Positions 1-6,786 of a DNA stretch of 13,437 nucleotides are shown piece after piece. Made by a program: the position numbers and the translations under genes. The notes under the pieces were generated by a model. That model did not search any database. It was given only the letters and a program-made list of their open reading frames with translations, and was not told the DNA's origin. Within the stretch, counting starts at the first letter, position 1. Every line of letters begins with the position of its first letter. Origin of the DNA: JBBRMY01 sp038230595 (GTDB lineage: Bacteria > Bacteroidota > Ignavibacteria > Tepidaquicellales > Tepidaquicellaceae); assembly GCA_038230595.1 (NCBI GenBank), contig JBBRMY010000066.1:1-13437 (forward strand), read 5' to 3'.

Positions 1-735
1 AAAAATATTATTCTCAAATGCAGTCTGTGAAGGTACTTTAGGAAAATCATTTAACTCATAAGGAACAGAACCAAATAAACTGGAATAATGATGGGCAGCT
101 AATTCAAGATCTATTACAGGGATATCATTTTTGACTAAGTTCAGCAGTTCAGTTTTTCCTGATCCGGTTAATCCTGAGAGCTCGACAAATCTCAGTTTAT
201 ATTTATTTTTATAAAGGGCTTCATGAACCAGATTCCTGTAAGCTTTATATCCTCCTGAAACAATTGAAGCTTTGAAACCAAGATCAATTATCATCTTACA
301 CAGATACCTGCTTCGTCCGCCGCCTCTCCAGCAGTTGATAAATATTTCTTTATTTGCAGCATCATGCTTTTTTAATAACTCTGCAAGCTGTTCCTTCTTA
401 GCTTCAGCAAATTCCATTGCCAGCCTGATAGCAGCGCTTTGTGAATATTTTTTATATACTAATCCTGTCGAATGTCTTTCTACAGTTGATAGAACCGGAA
501 AGTTTTCAGAGGAGGGAAGTGATGTTTCGTTAAATTCTTTTTCAGAGCGGGTATCTATAAGTAAAATACTTTCCTTATCTCTGAGCTTTTTAAGCAAGCC
601 TGATATATCAATAACCGCTATATCATATTTTGCGAATATATCCTTTAAATAAATGGGAGGCGCATCATCATATTTTCTGACATGTTCAAATATTTCATTA
701 TCTTTACTTATTTTCCTGATAGTCTTTCCGGGCAT
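1..735 (-). CDS. mnmH: tRNA 2-selenouridine synthase (MnmH/SelU), N-terminal 245 residues, cut by window edge
   Basis: The reading frame is open from an ATG at 735-733 down to base 1 with no stop. The family replaces sulfur with selenium at the 2-thiouridine wobble base of tRNA, using selenophosphate. A rhodanese domain starts near residue 58 (LLIDTRSEKEF) and carries the active-site loop NCWRGGGRS with Cys135. It is followed by a P-loop, GLTGSGKT (residues 188-195), and by the family segment GSVPYEL...PSQTAFEN (about 222-242). These match the E. coli YbbB layout. The rhodanese domain begins about 40 residues later than in E. coli, so this protein has an N-terminal extension or the true start lies downstream; TTG at codon 48 is the only obvious alternative. 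selD lies 18 bases upstream on the same strand, which supports a shared transcript and pathway. The C-terminal third of the protein lies outside the window. Confidence 0.93.
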   Translation of the reverse strand, partial: MPGKTIRKISKDNEIFEHVRKYDDAPPIYLKDIFAKYDIAVIDISGLLKKLRDKESILLIDTRSEKEFNETSLPSSENFPVLSTVERHSTGLVYKKYSQSAAIRLAMEFAEAKKEQLAELLKKHDAANKEIFINCWRGGGRSRYLCKMIIDLGFKASIVSGGYKAYRNLVHEALYKNKYKLRFVELSGLTGSGKTELLNLVKNDIPVIDLELAAHHYSSLFGSVPYELNDFPKVPSQTAFENNIF

Positions 736-753
736 TTTATTTGCTGCTGAGCT

Positions 754-1821
754 TTAAGAGTGACTGTAATCAAAAATAACTGAACCGGGTTTTATTTCAT
801 TGTTCGGTTCTTCTACTGAGCCTATGACTTTGGCAGCTTCATCGCCGCCGTCATGAAGAAGATGCAATAAATTATTTGCATAATCCTCCGGAACAGAGAT
901 AAGCAATCCGCCTGATGTCTGCGGATCGTAAAGCAGATGTTCCAGTTCAGTATTTAATTCACCGACTGTTACAACATTATCTTTTGTGTAATTTTTATTA
1001 GACTTATCACCACGGGTTAAGAAATTTTCCTTAATAGCATCCATCGCTCCTTCAAGTACAGGCAGATCGTTTACATAGATCACTAATGCTGTCTTGCTTG
1101 CAATAGCCATCTGCATTGAATGTCCTGCAAGTCCAAAACCTGTTATATCAGTGCAGCCGTTTGCAGCCGCTCTTTGCATAGCTATAGAAGCATTTTTATT
1201 TAGTCTCGTCATTGAGCCAATTAATGATCTGTAAATTTTATCATCCATTGATCCGAACTTTAACTTATTATTTAATATACCTGTGCCCAAGCCTTTTGTA
1301 AGAATTAAAAGATCTCCTGCTTTAACAGAATCATTTCTCTTTATAATGTTCGGATTGATAGTGCCTGTAACTGCCATCCCATATAAAATGCTTGGTATAT
1401 CTACAGAATGCCCGCCTATAATAACTGTTCCGGCTTCATCAGCTTTATCTGCACCGCCGGATAAAATTTCCTTAATAATGCTGACATCTTCTTTTTGTGG
1501 AAATGCAAGAATGTTCAATGCATTGATTGGAATTCCACCCATCGCATAAACATCACTGAGGGAATTTGTTGCTGCTATCTGACCGAATGTATAGGGGTCA
1601 TCGACGACGGGAGTAAAAAAATCTGTAGTATGAATTAAAGCGAGTTCGTCATTAATTTTATAAACGCCTGCATCATCCTTGCCATCAAATCCCACAAGTA
1701 CATGCTCGTTAGTTTTCCATTTAACTCCTTTTAGCGCTTCATGAAGTATATCAGGGAAAATCTTTGCTGCGCATCCCGCGCTTGTTACCATTTGTGTAAG
1801 TCTGACTTTTTCTTTTTCCAT
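754..1821 (-). CDS. selD: selenide, water dikinase (selenophosphate synthetase)
   Basis: SelD makes selenophosphate from selenide and ATP, the selenium donor for selenouridine tRNA and for selenocysteine. The 355-residue length is normal for the family. The N-terminal motif VRLTQMVTSAGCAAK aligns with E. coli IRLTQ...AGCGCK: catalytic Cys17 and Lys20 are present, and the second, dispensable Cys19 is Ala. The active-site residue is therefore ordinary cysteine, not selenocysteine. Metal and ATP ligands appear in KDDAGVY (Asp50), HTTDFF (Asp67) and TNSLSDVYAMGG (Asp90). IIGGHS (about 134-139), DITGFGLAGH and DPQTSGGLL follow in family order. The ATG at 1821-1819 places RLTQ at exactly the E. coli position. 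The TAA stop is followed after 18 bases by mnmH, in the same frame. A 7-bp hairpin lies in the leader. No selA, selB or tRNA-Sec is visible, so use for selenouridine alone is possible but unproven. Confidence 0.97.
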   Translation of the reverse strand: MEKEKVRLTQMVTSAGCAAKIFPDILHEALKGVKWKTNEHVLVGFDGKDDAGVYKINDELALIHTTDFFTPVVDDPYTFGQIAATNSLSDVYAMGGIPINALNILAFPQKEDVSIIKEILSGGADKADEAGTVIIGGHSVDIPSILYGMAVTGTINPNIIKRNDSVKAGDLLILTKGLGTGILNNKLKFGSMDDKIYRSLIGSMTRLNKNASIAMQRAAANGCTDITGFGLAGHSMQMAIASKTALVIYVNDLPVLEGAMDAIKENFLTRGDKSNKNYTKDNVVTVGELNTELEHLLYDPQTSGGLLISVPEDYANNLLHLLHDGGDEAAKVIGSVEEPNNEIKPGSVIFDYSHS

Positions 1822-1836
1822 TTGATAATTTTGTAT

Positions 1837-1858
1837 GGACAGAGCTATGTGTCTGTCC
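1837..1858 (-). promoter_or_regulatory. small hairpin in the selD leader
   Basis: GGACAGA (1837-1843) and TCTGTCC (1852-1858) form a perfect 7-bp stem around an 8-base loop. It ends 16 bases before the selD start codon on the minus strand. It has no U-run on the selD side, so it is not a terminator for incoming transcripts. A role in selD translation is speculative; it may be just another of the small palindromes common in this window. Confidence 0.3.
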
Positions 1859-1910
1859 GTTTATTGAAATTTAACCAATCCACATGCGAAACTCTATTTA
1901 TAACGGATTA

Positions 1911-2476
1911 GATTGTTTGCGGCTACGGGGCTAGTGGATATTTTGATTCATTGCTACAATCAGGCCGCTCCTACGGAGCTTGTGGATATTTTGATTCATT
2001 TCTACAAACAGGTCGCTCCTACGGAGCTAGTGGATATTTTGATTCATTTCTACAAACAGTTCGCTCCTACGGAGCTAGTGGATATTTTGATTCATTTCTA
2101 CAAACAGGTCGCTCCTACGGAGCTAGTTACATCCTCATATCATTTTCTACAAACAGGTCGCTCCTACGGAGCTAGTTACATCCTCATATCATTTTCTACA
2201 AACAGGTCCGTTCCTACGGAGCTTGTTATATCCTCATATCATTTTCTACAAACAGGTCGCTCCTATGGAGCTAGTGGATATTTTGATTCAATGCTACAAA
2301 CAGTTCGCTCCTACGGAGCTTATTATATCCTCATATCATTTTCTACAAACAGGTCGCTGCTACGGAGCTTAATATATCCTCATAACATTTTTACAAACAG
2401 GTCGCTCCTACGGAGCTTGTTATAAGCTGATAACTTCTTTCTACAAACAGGTGGCTCCTACGGAGTTTGTTATATC
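1911..2476. repeat. tandem array, 11 units of 48-50 nt plus a decayed edge unit, each with a hairpin
   Basis: Units begin at CTACAAACAG-type sequences at 1954, 2002, 2050, 2098, 2147, 2196, 2246, 2294, 2343, 2391 and 2441, preceded by a degenerate unit from about 1911. Each unit has a core of about 27 bases (CTACAAACAGGTCGCTCC then TACGGAGCT) and a linker of 21-25 bases. The core holds a 5-bp stem, GCTCC/GGAGC, with a TAC loop. Linkers fall into two main classes. The GATATTTTGATTCATT type occurs in units starting 1954, 2002, 2050 and 2246. The ATCCTCATATCATTTT type occurs in units starting 2098, 2147, 2196 and 2294, with a variant at 2343. The last two units diverge further. No gene overlaps it convincingly. 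It resembles dispersed intergenic palindromes that have been locally amplified; the function is unknown. Confidence 0.95.
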
Positions 2477-2541
2477 CCAAGAATTTTATTTGTCATTCCG
2501 AAATGCTTACTGACGGATCCGATTAATTTTTTTTAAAGAGC

Positions 2542-2571
2542 GACCTTGCAGGGAAAAGAACCTGCCAGGTC
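2542..2571. repeat. imperfect 11-bp inverted repeat
   Basis: GACCTTGCAGG (2542-2552) and CCTGCCAGGTC (2561-2571) pair with one mismatch around an 8-base loop. An eight-base T run lies on the left side (2527-2534), which would read as A on the minus strand, so this is not a normal intrinsic terminator in either direction. Confidence 0.5.
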
Positions 2572-2713
2572 AGTTTGAAGTCATTTGGTAATTTTGCATA
2601 AATACAGAAATCCCATGAGCTGTTGAAGAGCTTAGGAAAATATTAAAGTTTAATATTTAAATTTTATTTCAGAAGTCAGAAAATAACAATAAAAAAATAT
2701 TTGTTACCCCCGT

Positions 2714-2735
2714 ACCCTTATTCATTAAAAAGGGT
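2714..2735. repeat. 6-bp inverted repeat
   Basis: ACCCTT (2714-2719) pairs perfectly with AAGGGT (2730-2735) around a 10-base AT-rich loop. No U-run follows, so a terminator call is not supported. Confidence 0.35.
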
Positions 2736-2784
2736 GAAACAGAAATAGTAATTATCATAACAAGCCTCCGTTAAATTTGTAAAG

Positions 2785-2910
2785 TCCCTGTTACCACAGT
2801 CGGACTAATTTAGAGACAGACAACCGGTCTGCAAGCGGGGTCTTTGAAATCGCTACCCGCGACCGCACCGGCATGTTCAGTTCATGAAGTTAAATGCCGA
2901 TCCGAGGGGA
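2785..2910 (+). ncRNA. candidate structured RNA with a four-way-junction fold (unassigned)
   Basis: Complementary segments nest without conflict. The outer stem is TCCCT (2785-2789) with GGGGA (2906-2910), one G-U pair. Next is TCGGA (2800-2804) with TCCGA (2901-2905). Three hairpins lie inside: CAGAC/GTCTG (2817-2831), GCGGG/CCCGC (2835-2860) and CGGCAT/ATGCCG (2869-2899). The block is richer in GC than its AT-rich surroundings. It sits about 210 bases before the alcohol dehydrogenase start, so it could be a leader element, an independent RNA or a decayed repeat. Short stems of 5-6 bp arise easily by chance, so confidence is low. It has some TPP-riboswitch-like words but lacks the required CUGAGA core. 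The strand is a guess. Confidence 0.25.
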
Positions 2911-3119
2911 ACAAAATATTTATATAATTTTATTGTTACCGGGAAACCATGTTTAAAATGGAATCCATATATTTTAAGATGAATCTTTAGAAGTAAATTT
3001 TATTACAAACAAAATTAGAAAGAAAACTAAGGTAGAAATTGTAAATTGATTTACGGAAGCAAGATTCTTTATTTTTACATTAGTTTATCAATCTATATAA
3101 GTTAAAAGAAAAGTTACTT

Positions 3120-4175
3120 ATGGAATCAAAACAAATAAAAGCATTCGGTACTGAAGCAGCTGATGCAAACCTTCAGCCTTTAAATATCAAGCGAAGAAAA
3201 CCAACTCCGCATGATGTAGAGATTGAGATTATGTTCTGCGGTGTTTGTCATTCTGATCTGCACACTGCACGAAATGAGTGGCACGGTACTATTTACCCAT
3301 GTGTTCCCGGACATGAAATAGTCGGCAAGATTGTAAGTGTTGGCGATCATGTTTCGAAATTTAAAGTTGGAGATCTTGCTGCAGTTGGCTGCCTTGTTGA
3401 TAGCTGCAGAGAATGTGAATTCTGTAAAGAAGATCTCGAGCAATACTGCGCAAATGGAGTTACAGGAACTTATAATTCACCCGATAAATATCTTAATACA
3501 CAAACCTATGGTGGATATTCTGAAAGCATAGTTGTAGATGAAAGCTTTGTTCTGAAAATCCCGAAGAATCTTGATCTTGCTGCGACTGCTCCTCTATTAT
3601 GTGCCGGTATAACTACTTACTCTCCTTTAAAGCACTGGAATGCCGGACCCGGAATGAAAGTTGGTATTGTTGGTCTTGGAGGATTAGGTCATATGGGTGT
3701 TAAGCTTGCAAAAGCCATGGGTGCAGAGGTAATAGTTTTTACAACTTCACCTTCAAAAGTGCAAGATGCAAAAAGACTTGGAGCTGATGATGTTGTTCAC
3801 TCAACAGATGACGAACAAATGCAAAAGTATGCTAACAAGCTTGATCTTGTTTTGGATGCAGTTTCAGCGAAGCATGACATTAATATTTATTTAAATCTTT
3901 TAAAAGTTGATGGAAATCTGGTTTTAGTTGGTGCTCCTGAATTACCACTTCCGGTTGCTGCATTCAGTCTTATAGGAAAAAGAAGAAGCTTTGCAGGTTC
4001 AACTATAGGAGGAATTGCTGAGACACAGGAGATGCTTGATTTCTGCGGCAAGCATAATATTGTTTCAGATATAGAGATGATAAATATCAGTCAAATAAAC
4101 GATGCGTATGAGAGGCTACTGAAAGGGGATGTGAAGTATAGGTTTGTTATTGATATGAAGTCGTTGGGGGGTTGA
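3120..4175 (+). CDS. zinc-dependent NAD(P)-linked alcohol dehydrogenase / aldehyde reductase (YahK/Ahr type)
   Basis: A medium-chain dehydrogenase of 351 residues that interconverts alcohols and aldehydes in the cytosol. Catalytic zinc ligands are visible: CGVCHSDLH (Cys43), PGHE (His65, Glu66) and LLCAGITTYSPL (Cys161). The structural zinc lobe is complete, with Cys96, Cys99, Cys102 and Cys110. The Rossmann motif GLGGLG is at 185-190. The following strand ends FTTSPSK with no acidic residue, which in this family favours NADPH. Similarity to E. coli YahK runs the full length (for example the HSDLH, GTYNSP, TQEMLDFC and GDVKYRFVID segments), so broad-specificity aldehyde reduction is the likely activity; the natural substrate cannot be read from sequence. 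The ATG at 3120 gives the family N-terminus. Only a weak purine stretch precedes it, with no clear Shine-Dalgarno. It appears to be transcribed alone. Confidence 0.95.
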   Translation: MESKQIKAFGTEAADANLQPLNIKRRKPTPHDVEIEIMFCGVCHSDLHTARNEWHGTIYPCVPGHEIVGKIVSVGDHVSKFKVGDLAAVGCLVDSCRECEFCKEDLEQYCANGVTGTYNSPDKYLNTQTYGGYSESIVVDESFVLKIPKNLDLAATAPLLCAGITTYSPLKHWNAGPGMKVGIVGLGGLGHMGVKLAKAMGAEVIVFTTSPSKVQDAKRLGADDVVHSTDDEQMQKYANKLDLVLDAVSAKHDINIYLNLLKVDGNLVLVGAPELPLPVAAFSLIGKRRSFAGSTIGGIAETQEMLDFCGKHNIVSDIEMINISQINDAYERLLKGDVKYRFVIDMKSLGG

Positions 4176-4219
4176 GGGTAGATTTAGAAAATTCTCAACA
4201 GAATTTATTCCTTCAGATG

Positions 4220-4264
4220 GCTGTTGGTGCCGTTCCGATAGATCGGAACTAAAACACCAACAGC
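4220..4264. repeat. nested palindrome sharing its arm with the repeats at 9365-9420
   Basis: GCTGTTGGTG (4220-4229) and CACCAACAGC (4255-4264) form a perfect 10-bp outer stem. The loop contains a second palindrome, GTTCCGAT/ATCGGAAC (4232-4239 and 4242-4249), followed by AAAA. The same 10-base arms recur at 9365-9388 around a plain TTTT loop. It may also terminate transcription after the dehydrogenase gene, but no U-run follows. Confidence 0.85.
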
Positions 4265-4275
4265 GGCGGGATATC

Positions 4276-4290
4276 CGTTGCTACGCAACG
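4276..4290. repeat. short perfect hairpin, 6-bp stem and TAC loop
   Basis: CGTTGC TAC GCAACG lies 11 bases after the nested palindrome. Stem length and the TAC loop resemble the hairpin of the array at 1911-2476, although the stem sequence differs. Confidence 0.55.
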
Positions 4291-4299
4291 AACCTTTCT

Positions 4300-4345
4300 A
4301 AGGAGGGTGAATTATTATTTTAAAGGAGGGGGAATTGTTTTTTAA
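4300..4345. repeat. two-copy direct repeat, 23 nt each, rich in AAGGAGGG
   Basis: Copies at 4300-4322 and 4323-4345 share AAGGAGGG-(T/G)-GAATT followed by a T-rich tail. Each starts with a strong Shine-Dalgarno-like word, but no start codon lies at a usable distance; the next gene begins at 4432. It therefore looks like an intergenic repeat rather than a ribosome binding site. Confidence 0.6.
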
Positions 4346-4431
4346 AGCGGTAACAACTGAAGTATACTTTATAATTGATTTGAAACACTCCGATTTTAGA
4401 ATTATTTTGCCTATAGAATTTAAATCAAAGA

Positions 4432-5391
4432 ATGTCATATAATCTTACAGATCCTGAATTAAAAGAATCAAGGCAGGGCTTTGCTGATGCTTTAGTTGAG
4501 CTTGGGCACGCTAATAAAAATATTGTGGTTTTAGGGGGCGATGTTACAGGCTCAGTTAAGACTAATTTCTTCAGAGATGCTTTTCCTGACAGGTTTATAT
4601 CTGTAGGTATTGCTGAGCAGGATATGATGGGTGTTGCTGCAGGACTTGCTCTTGCAGGTAAGATACCATTCGCTTCGACTTACGGTGAATTTGCCACAGG
4701 AAGACCTTTTGATCAGATACGTCAATCAATAGCTTACAGTCAAATGAATGTTAAGATCTGCGCATCACACTGCGGGATTTCAGTCGGACCCGATGGCGCA
4801 ACTCACCAGTCACTTGAGGATGTTGGTATTATGAGAATTCTTCCGCATATGAATGTAATAACTCCATGTGATTATAATCAGACATACAGAGCTGTTCATG
4901 AATGCGTGAAAGTTGATGGTCCGTTCTATATAAGATTTTACAGAGATAAAACTCCCAACTTCACTTCTATGGATTCTTCTTTTGAATTCGGAAAAGGCGA
5001 TATGCTGATCGATGGAACTGATGTTACATTGATAGCAAATGGTTTACTCGTATGGGAAGCAATTCTTGCAGCTGATCTTTTAAAGAAAGATGGTATAAGT
5101 GCACGGGTTATTAACATGCATACTATAAAGCCGATCGACAAAGAAATAATAATCAAAGCAGCAAAAGAAACCGGATATGTTGTAACCTGTGAAGATCACC
5201 AGAAGCAGTGTGGTTTGTTCAGTGCTGTAGCTGAAGTTCTTGCAGTTAATCTGCCGACTCAGATGGATTATATTGCAGTTGAAGATACATTTGGAGAAAG
5301 CGGTGACATGAAGGGACTTATGCATAAATATCTTATTGATCATGAAGCAATAGTTAATAAAGTAAAGAGCAGGCTTAAAAAGAAAATATAA
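4432..5391 (+). CDS. split transketolase, C-terminal subunit (pyrimidine-binding plus C-terminal domains)
   Basis: A 319-residue protein matching the second half of transketolase, the form found as a separate subunit in many anaerobes and archaea. The catalytic TPP-activating glutamate is in SVGIAEQDM (Glu62). The THQSLED segment (about 124-130) and the C-terminal domain (from about 190, ending near ESGDMKGL) follow in family order. The diphosphate-binding N-terminal half is missing from this protein and from this window. It needs that partner to form the active site, since each TPP is bound between the two halves. In the pentose phosphate pathway the complete enzyme moves two-carbon units between sugar phosphates. 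The ATG at 4432 is chosen because the family typically starts shortly before the RQGFADAL helix. No Shine-Dalgarno is evident. A DXS-like or pyruvate dehydrogenase beta-like role is less likely given the transketolase-type motifs. Confidence 0.88.
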   Translation: MSYNLTDPELKESRQGFADALVELGHANKNIVVLGGDVTGSVKTNFFRDAFPDRFISVGIAEQDMMGVAAGLALAGKIPFASTYGEFATGRPFDQIRQSIAYSQMNVKICASHCGISVGPDGATHQSLEDVGIMRILPHMNVITPCDYNQTYRAVHECVKVDGPFYIRFYRDKTPNFTSMDSSFEFGKGDMLIDGTDVTLIANGLLVWEAILAADLLKKDGISARVINMHTIKPIDKEIIIKAAKETGYVVTCEDHQKQCGLFSAVAEVLAVNLPTQMDYIAVEDTFGESGDMKGLMHKYLIDHEAIVNKVKSRLKKKI

Positions 5392-5405
5392 CTTTTCTGA
5401 AGGAA

Positions 5406-5429
5406 GTTACCAATCAGGGGATTGGTAAC
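5406..5429 (+). terminator. hairpin after the transketolase subunit, possible terminator
   Basis: GTTACCAAT (5406-5414) and ATTGGTAAC (5421-5429) form a perfect 9-bp stem with a 6-base loop, starting 14 bases after the stop codon. A run of five T begins only about 13 bases beyond the stem, which is far for a classic intrinsic terminator. It may instead be another dispersed palindrome. Confidence 0.45.
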
Positions 5430-5501
5430 GAGTGAAAATAACTTTTTAAATTAAAATTACGTAAAGAAACAAATTATTGTATATTAAAATATAAAAGATA
5501 A

Positions 5502-6716
5502 ATGAAAAGTAACACTGTACAAAATGCCGGAACATTGAATTTAATGAATAAAGGGAAAGTAATTACTTTTTCTTTAATAACTGTTTTTGTTCTGATGGGA
5601 TCAGTCCTTGCAGCTAAATTCTTTCTCCCGAACAGCTTTAAGAATTTCCAGGCTCCGACAGCTACTAAAGATCAGAGAGATGATAAGAACAAGCTAGTTT
5701 CCGATTCAAGACAGACATCTATCACAAGAATTATTTCAAAAGTATCTCCAACCATAGTTGGTATAAACGTTGAAGAAGAAAGAGAGATACAGGATCCATT
5801 CTCTCAGTTCTGGGGAAATGATCCTTTCTTCAAGCAATACTTTGGAGAAAGAGGGAATCAAAAGCAGACTGTAAAAAGTCTTGGTTCAGGTTATATAATT
5901 TCTTCTGATGGTTATATTCTGACAAATGATCACGTTGCAGGAAATGCCAGCAAGATTTCGGTAATTCTGACAACAGGAGAAAGTGTAAACGCGAAGCTTG
6001 TAGGTTCAGATAAGGTTACTGATGTAGCTCTTTTAAAGATCGATAAGTCAAATCTTCCATATATTCCGCTGGGAAATTCTGACGATATTATGATAGGTGA
6101 GTGGGCAATTGCGCTTGGTAATCCATTTGGACTTTTTGAAATAAATGACAAGCCAACTGTTACAGTTGGTGTTGTAAGTGCTTTAGACATGAAAATTGCT
6201 TCACAGGATAATCGTGTTTATAGAAATATGATCCAGACAGATGCTTCGATAAATGCCGGTAATTCAGGCGGTCCTTTAGTAAATGTTGACGGAGAAGTTA
6301 TCGGAATGAATACTATCATCTTTACAGGCGGCAACTACAGCAGCGGAAGTATTGGAGTAGGCTTTGCGATCTCTATAAATCGTGTTAAAAAGATAATGGA
6401 AGAGCTTAAGTCTAAAGGAAAGATTGAAAGAGGGGCAAATGTAGGCTTTAATATTCAGGGAATTGATGACCAAATAGCTAAGTATTACGGTCTGGATTCG
6501 AAGAAAGGAGTTATAGTTACACAGGTACAAAAAGGCTCTGTTTCAGATGACGGCGGCTTGAAAGCTGAGGATGTTATCCTTGAAGTAAACGGGGCTCCTA
6601 TTAAAAATGAGCAGGACTTGATCATGGAAATAAACGATATGAGAAAAGGTGATACAGTAAAACTAAAAATAATAAGAAGTAAATCCGAGAAGAATATAGA
6701 ATTTACATTAAAGTAA
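5502..6716 (+). CDS. HtrA/Deg-family trypsin-like serine protease with one PDZ domain
   Basis: A 404-residue envelope protease expected to degrade or refold damaged proteins in the periplasm. A single hydrophobic segment at about residues 20-41 serves as signal anchor or signal peptide. The trypsin-like domain (about 73-305) has the full catalytic triad: His144 in LTNDHV, Asp174 in KVTDVALLKI and Ser255 in GNSGGPL. One PDZ domain occupies about 310-404, with GVIVTQVQKGS and GLKAEDVILEVNG motifs. DegP has two PDZ domains; one PDZ plus an N-terminal anchor is the DegS-like layout. The long FWGNDPFFKQYF loop near 100-115 is typical of the Do family. The gene stands alone, 110 bases after the transketolase subunit, and ends before a strong terminator at 6761. 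Stress-induced expression would be usual, but I could not identify a promoter motif. Confidence 0.95.
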   Translation: MKSNTVQNAGTLNLMNKGKVITFSLITVFVLMGSVLAAKFFLPNSFKNFQAPTATKDQRDDKNKLVSDSRQTSITRIISKVSPTIVGINVEEEREIQDPFSQFWGNDPFFKQYFGERGNQKQTVKSLGSGYIISSDGYILTNDHVAGNASKISVILTTGESVNAKLVGSDKVTDVALLKIDKSNLPYIPLGNSDDIMIGEWAIALGNPFGLFEINDKPTVTVGVVSALDMKIASQDNRVYRNMIQTDASINAGNSGGPLVNVDGEVIGMNTIIFTGGNYSSGSIGVGFAISINRVKKIMEELKSKGKIERGANVGFNIQGIDDQIAKYYGLDSKKGVIVTQVQKGSVSDDGGLKAEDVILEVNGAPIKNEQDLIMEINDMRKGDTVKLKIIRSKSEKNIEFTLK

Positions 6717-6760
6717 GGTTATAACTACTAATAAATCTTATAATTTAAACTAAAACAAGT

Positions 6761-6786
6761 AAACCGCTTTATAGCGGTTTCTTTTT
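6761..6786 (+). terminator. strong intrinsic terminator touching the next start codon
   Basis: AAACCGCT (6761-6768) and AGCGGTTT (6773-6780) form a perfect 8-bp stem with a TTAT loop, followed by CTTTTT (6781-6786). It ends transcription of the protease gene. The U-run is immediately followed by the ATG at 6787, so the hairpin occupies the place where a ribosome binding site would be. Confidence 0.9.

Larger units (their letters stand above)
2477..3119. other. gene-free stretch between the repeat array and the alcohol dehydrogenase
   Basis: I see no convincing coding sequence here on either strand. It contains an imperfect hairpin (2542-2571), a short hairpin (2714-2735), a GC-richer block with several mutually compatible stems (2785-2910), and then about 200 bases of AT-rich sequence that should include the promoter of the gene at 3120. 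I could not pick a promoter with confidence. The word GTTACC appears three times (2704, 2790 and 2935), unexplained. Confidence 0.6.

Noticed and set aside
272..652. Forward-strand open frame of 126 codons
   Set aside because: It is the antisense shadow of mnmH, whose rhodanese and P-loop motifs are clear on the minus strand.
754..1821. SelD as a selenoprotein
   Set aside because: The catalytic position 17 is encoded as cysteine, and no in-frame UGA is present.
1913..2425. Long forward open frames encoding 16-residue repeat peptides
   Set aside because: They arise because the 48-nt repeat is divisible by three and lacks stops in two frames. Units of 49 and 50 nt break the peptide period, there is no ribosome site, and no domain is recognisable.
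1911..2476. CRISPR array
   Set aside because: The period is CRISPR-like at first sight, but the linkers between cores are themselves repeated in two classes instead of unique spacers, the cores vary, and no cas gene is present.
2835..2910. TPP riboswitch
   Set aside because: Words such as CGGGGT, TACCCG, AATGCC and GGGGAA echo it, but the CUGAGA and CCUGAU sensing segments are missing and no thiamine gene follows.
2785..2910. tRNA-Sec or tmRNA near the selenium genes
   Set aside because: No acceptor stem with T-loop (GTTCGA-type) sequence, no UCA anticodon arm and no CCA context could be found.
4300..4345. Strong Shine-Dalgarno sequences suggesting a small gene
   Set aside because: AAGGAGGG occurs twice as part of a direct repeat, but no start codon with an open frame lies at a usable distance.
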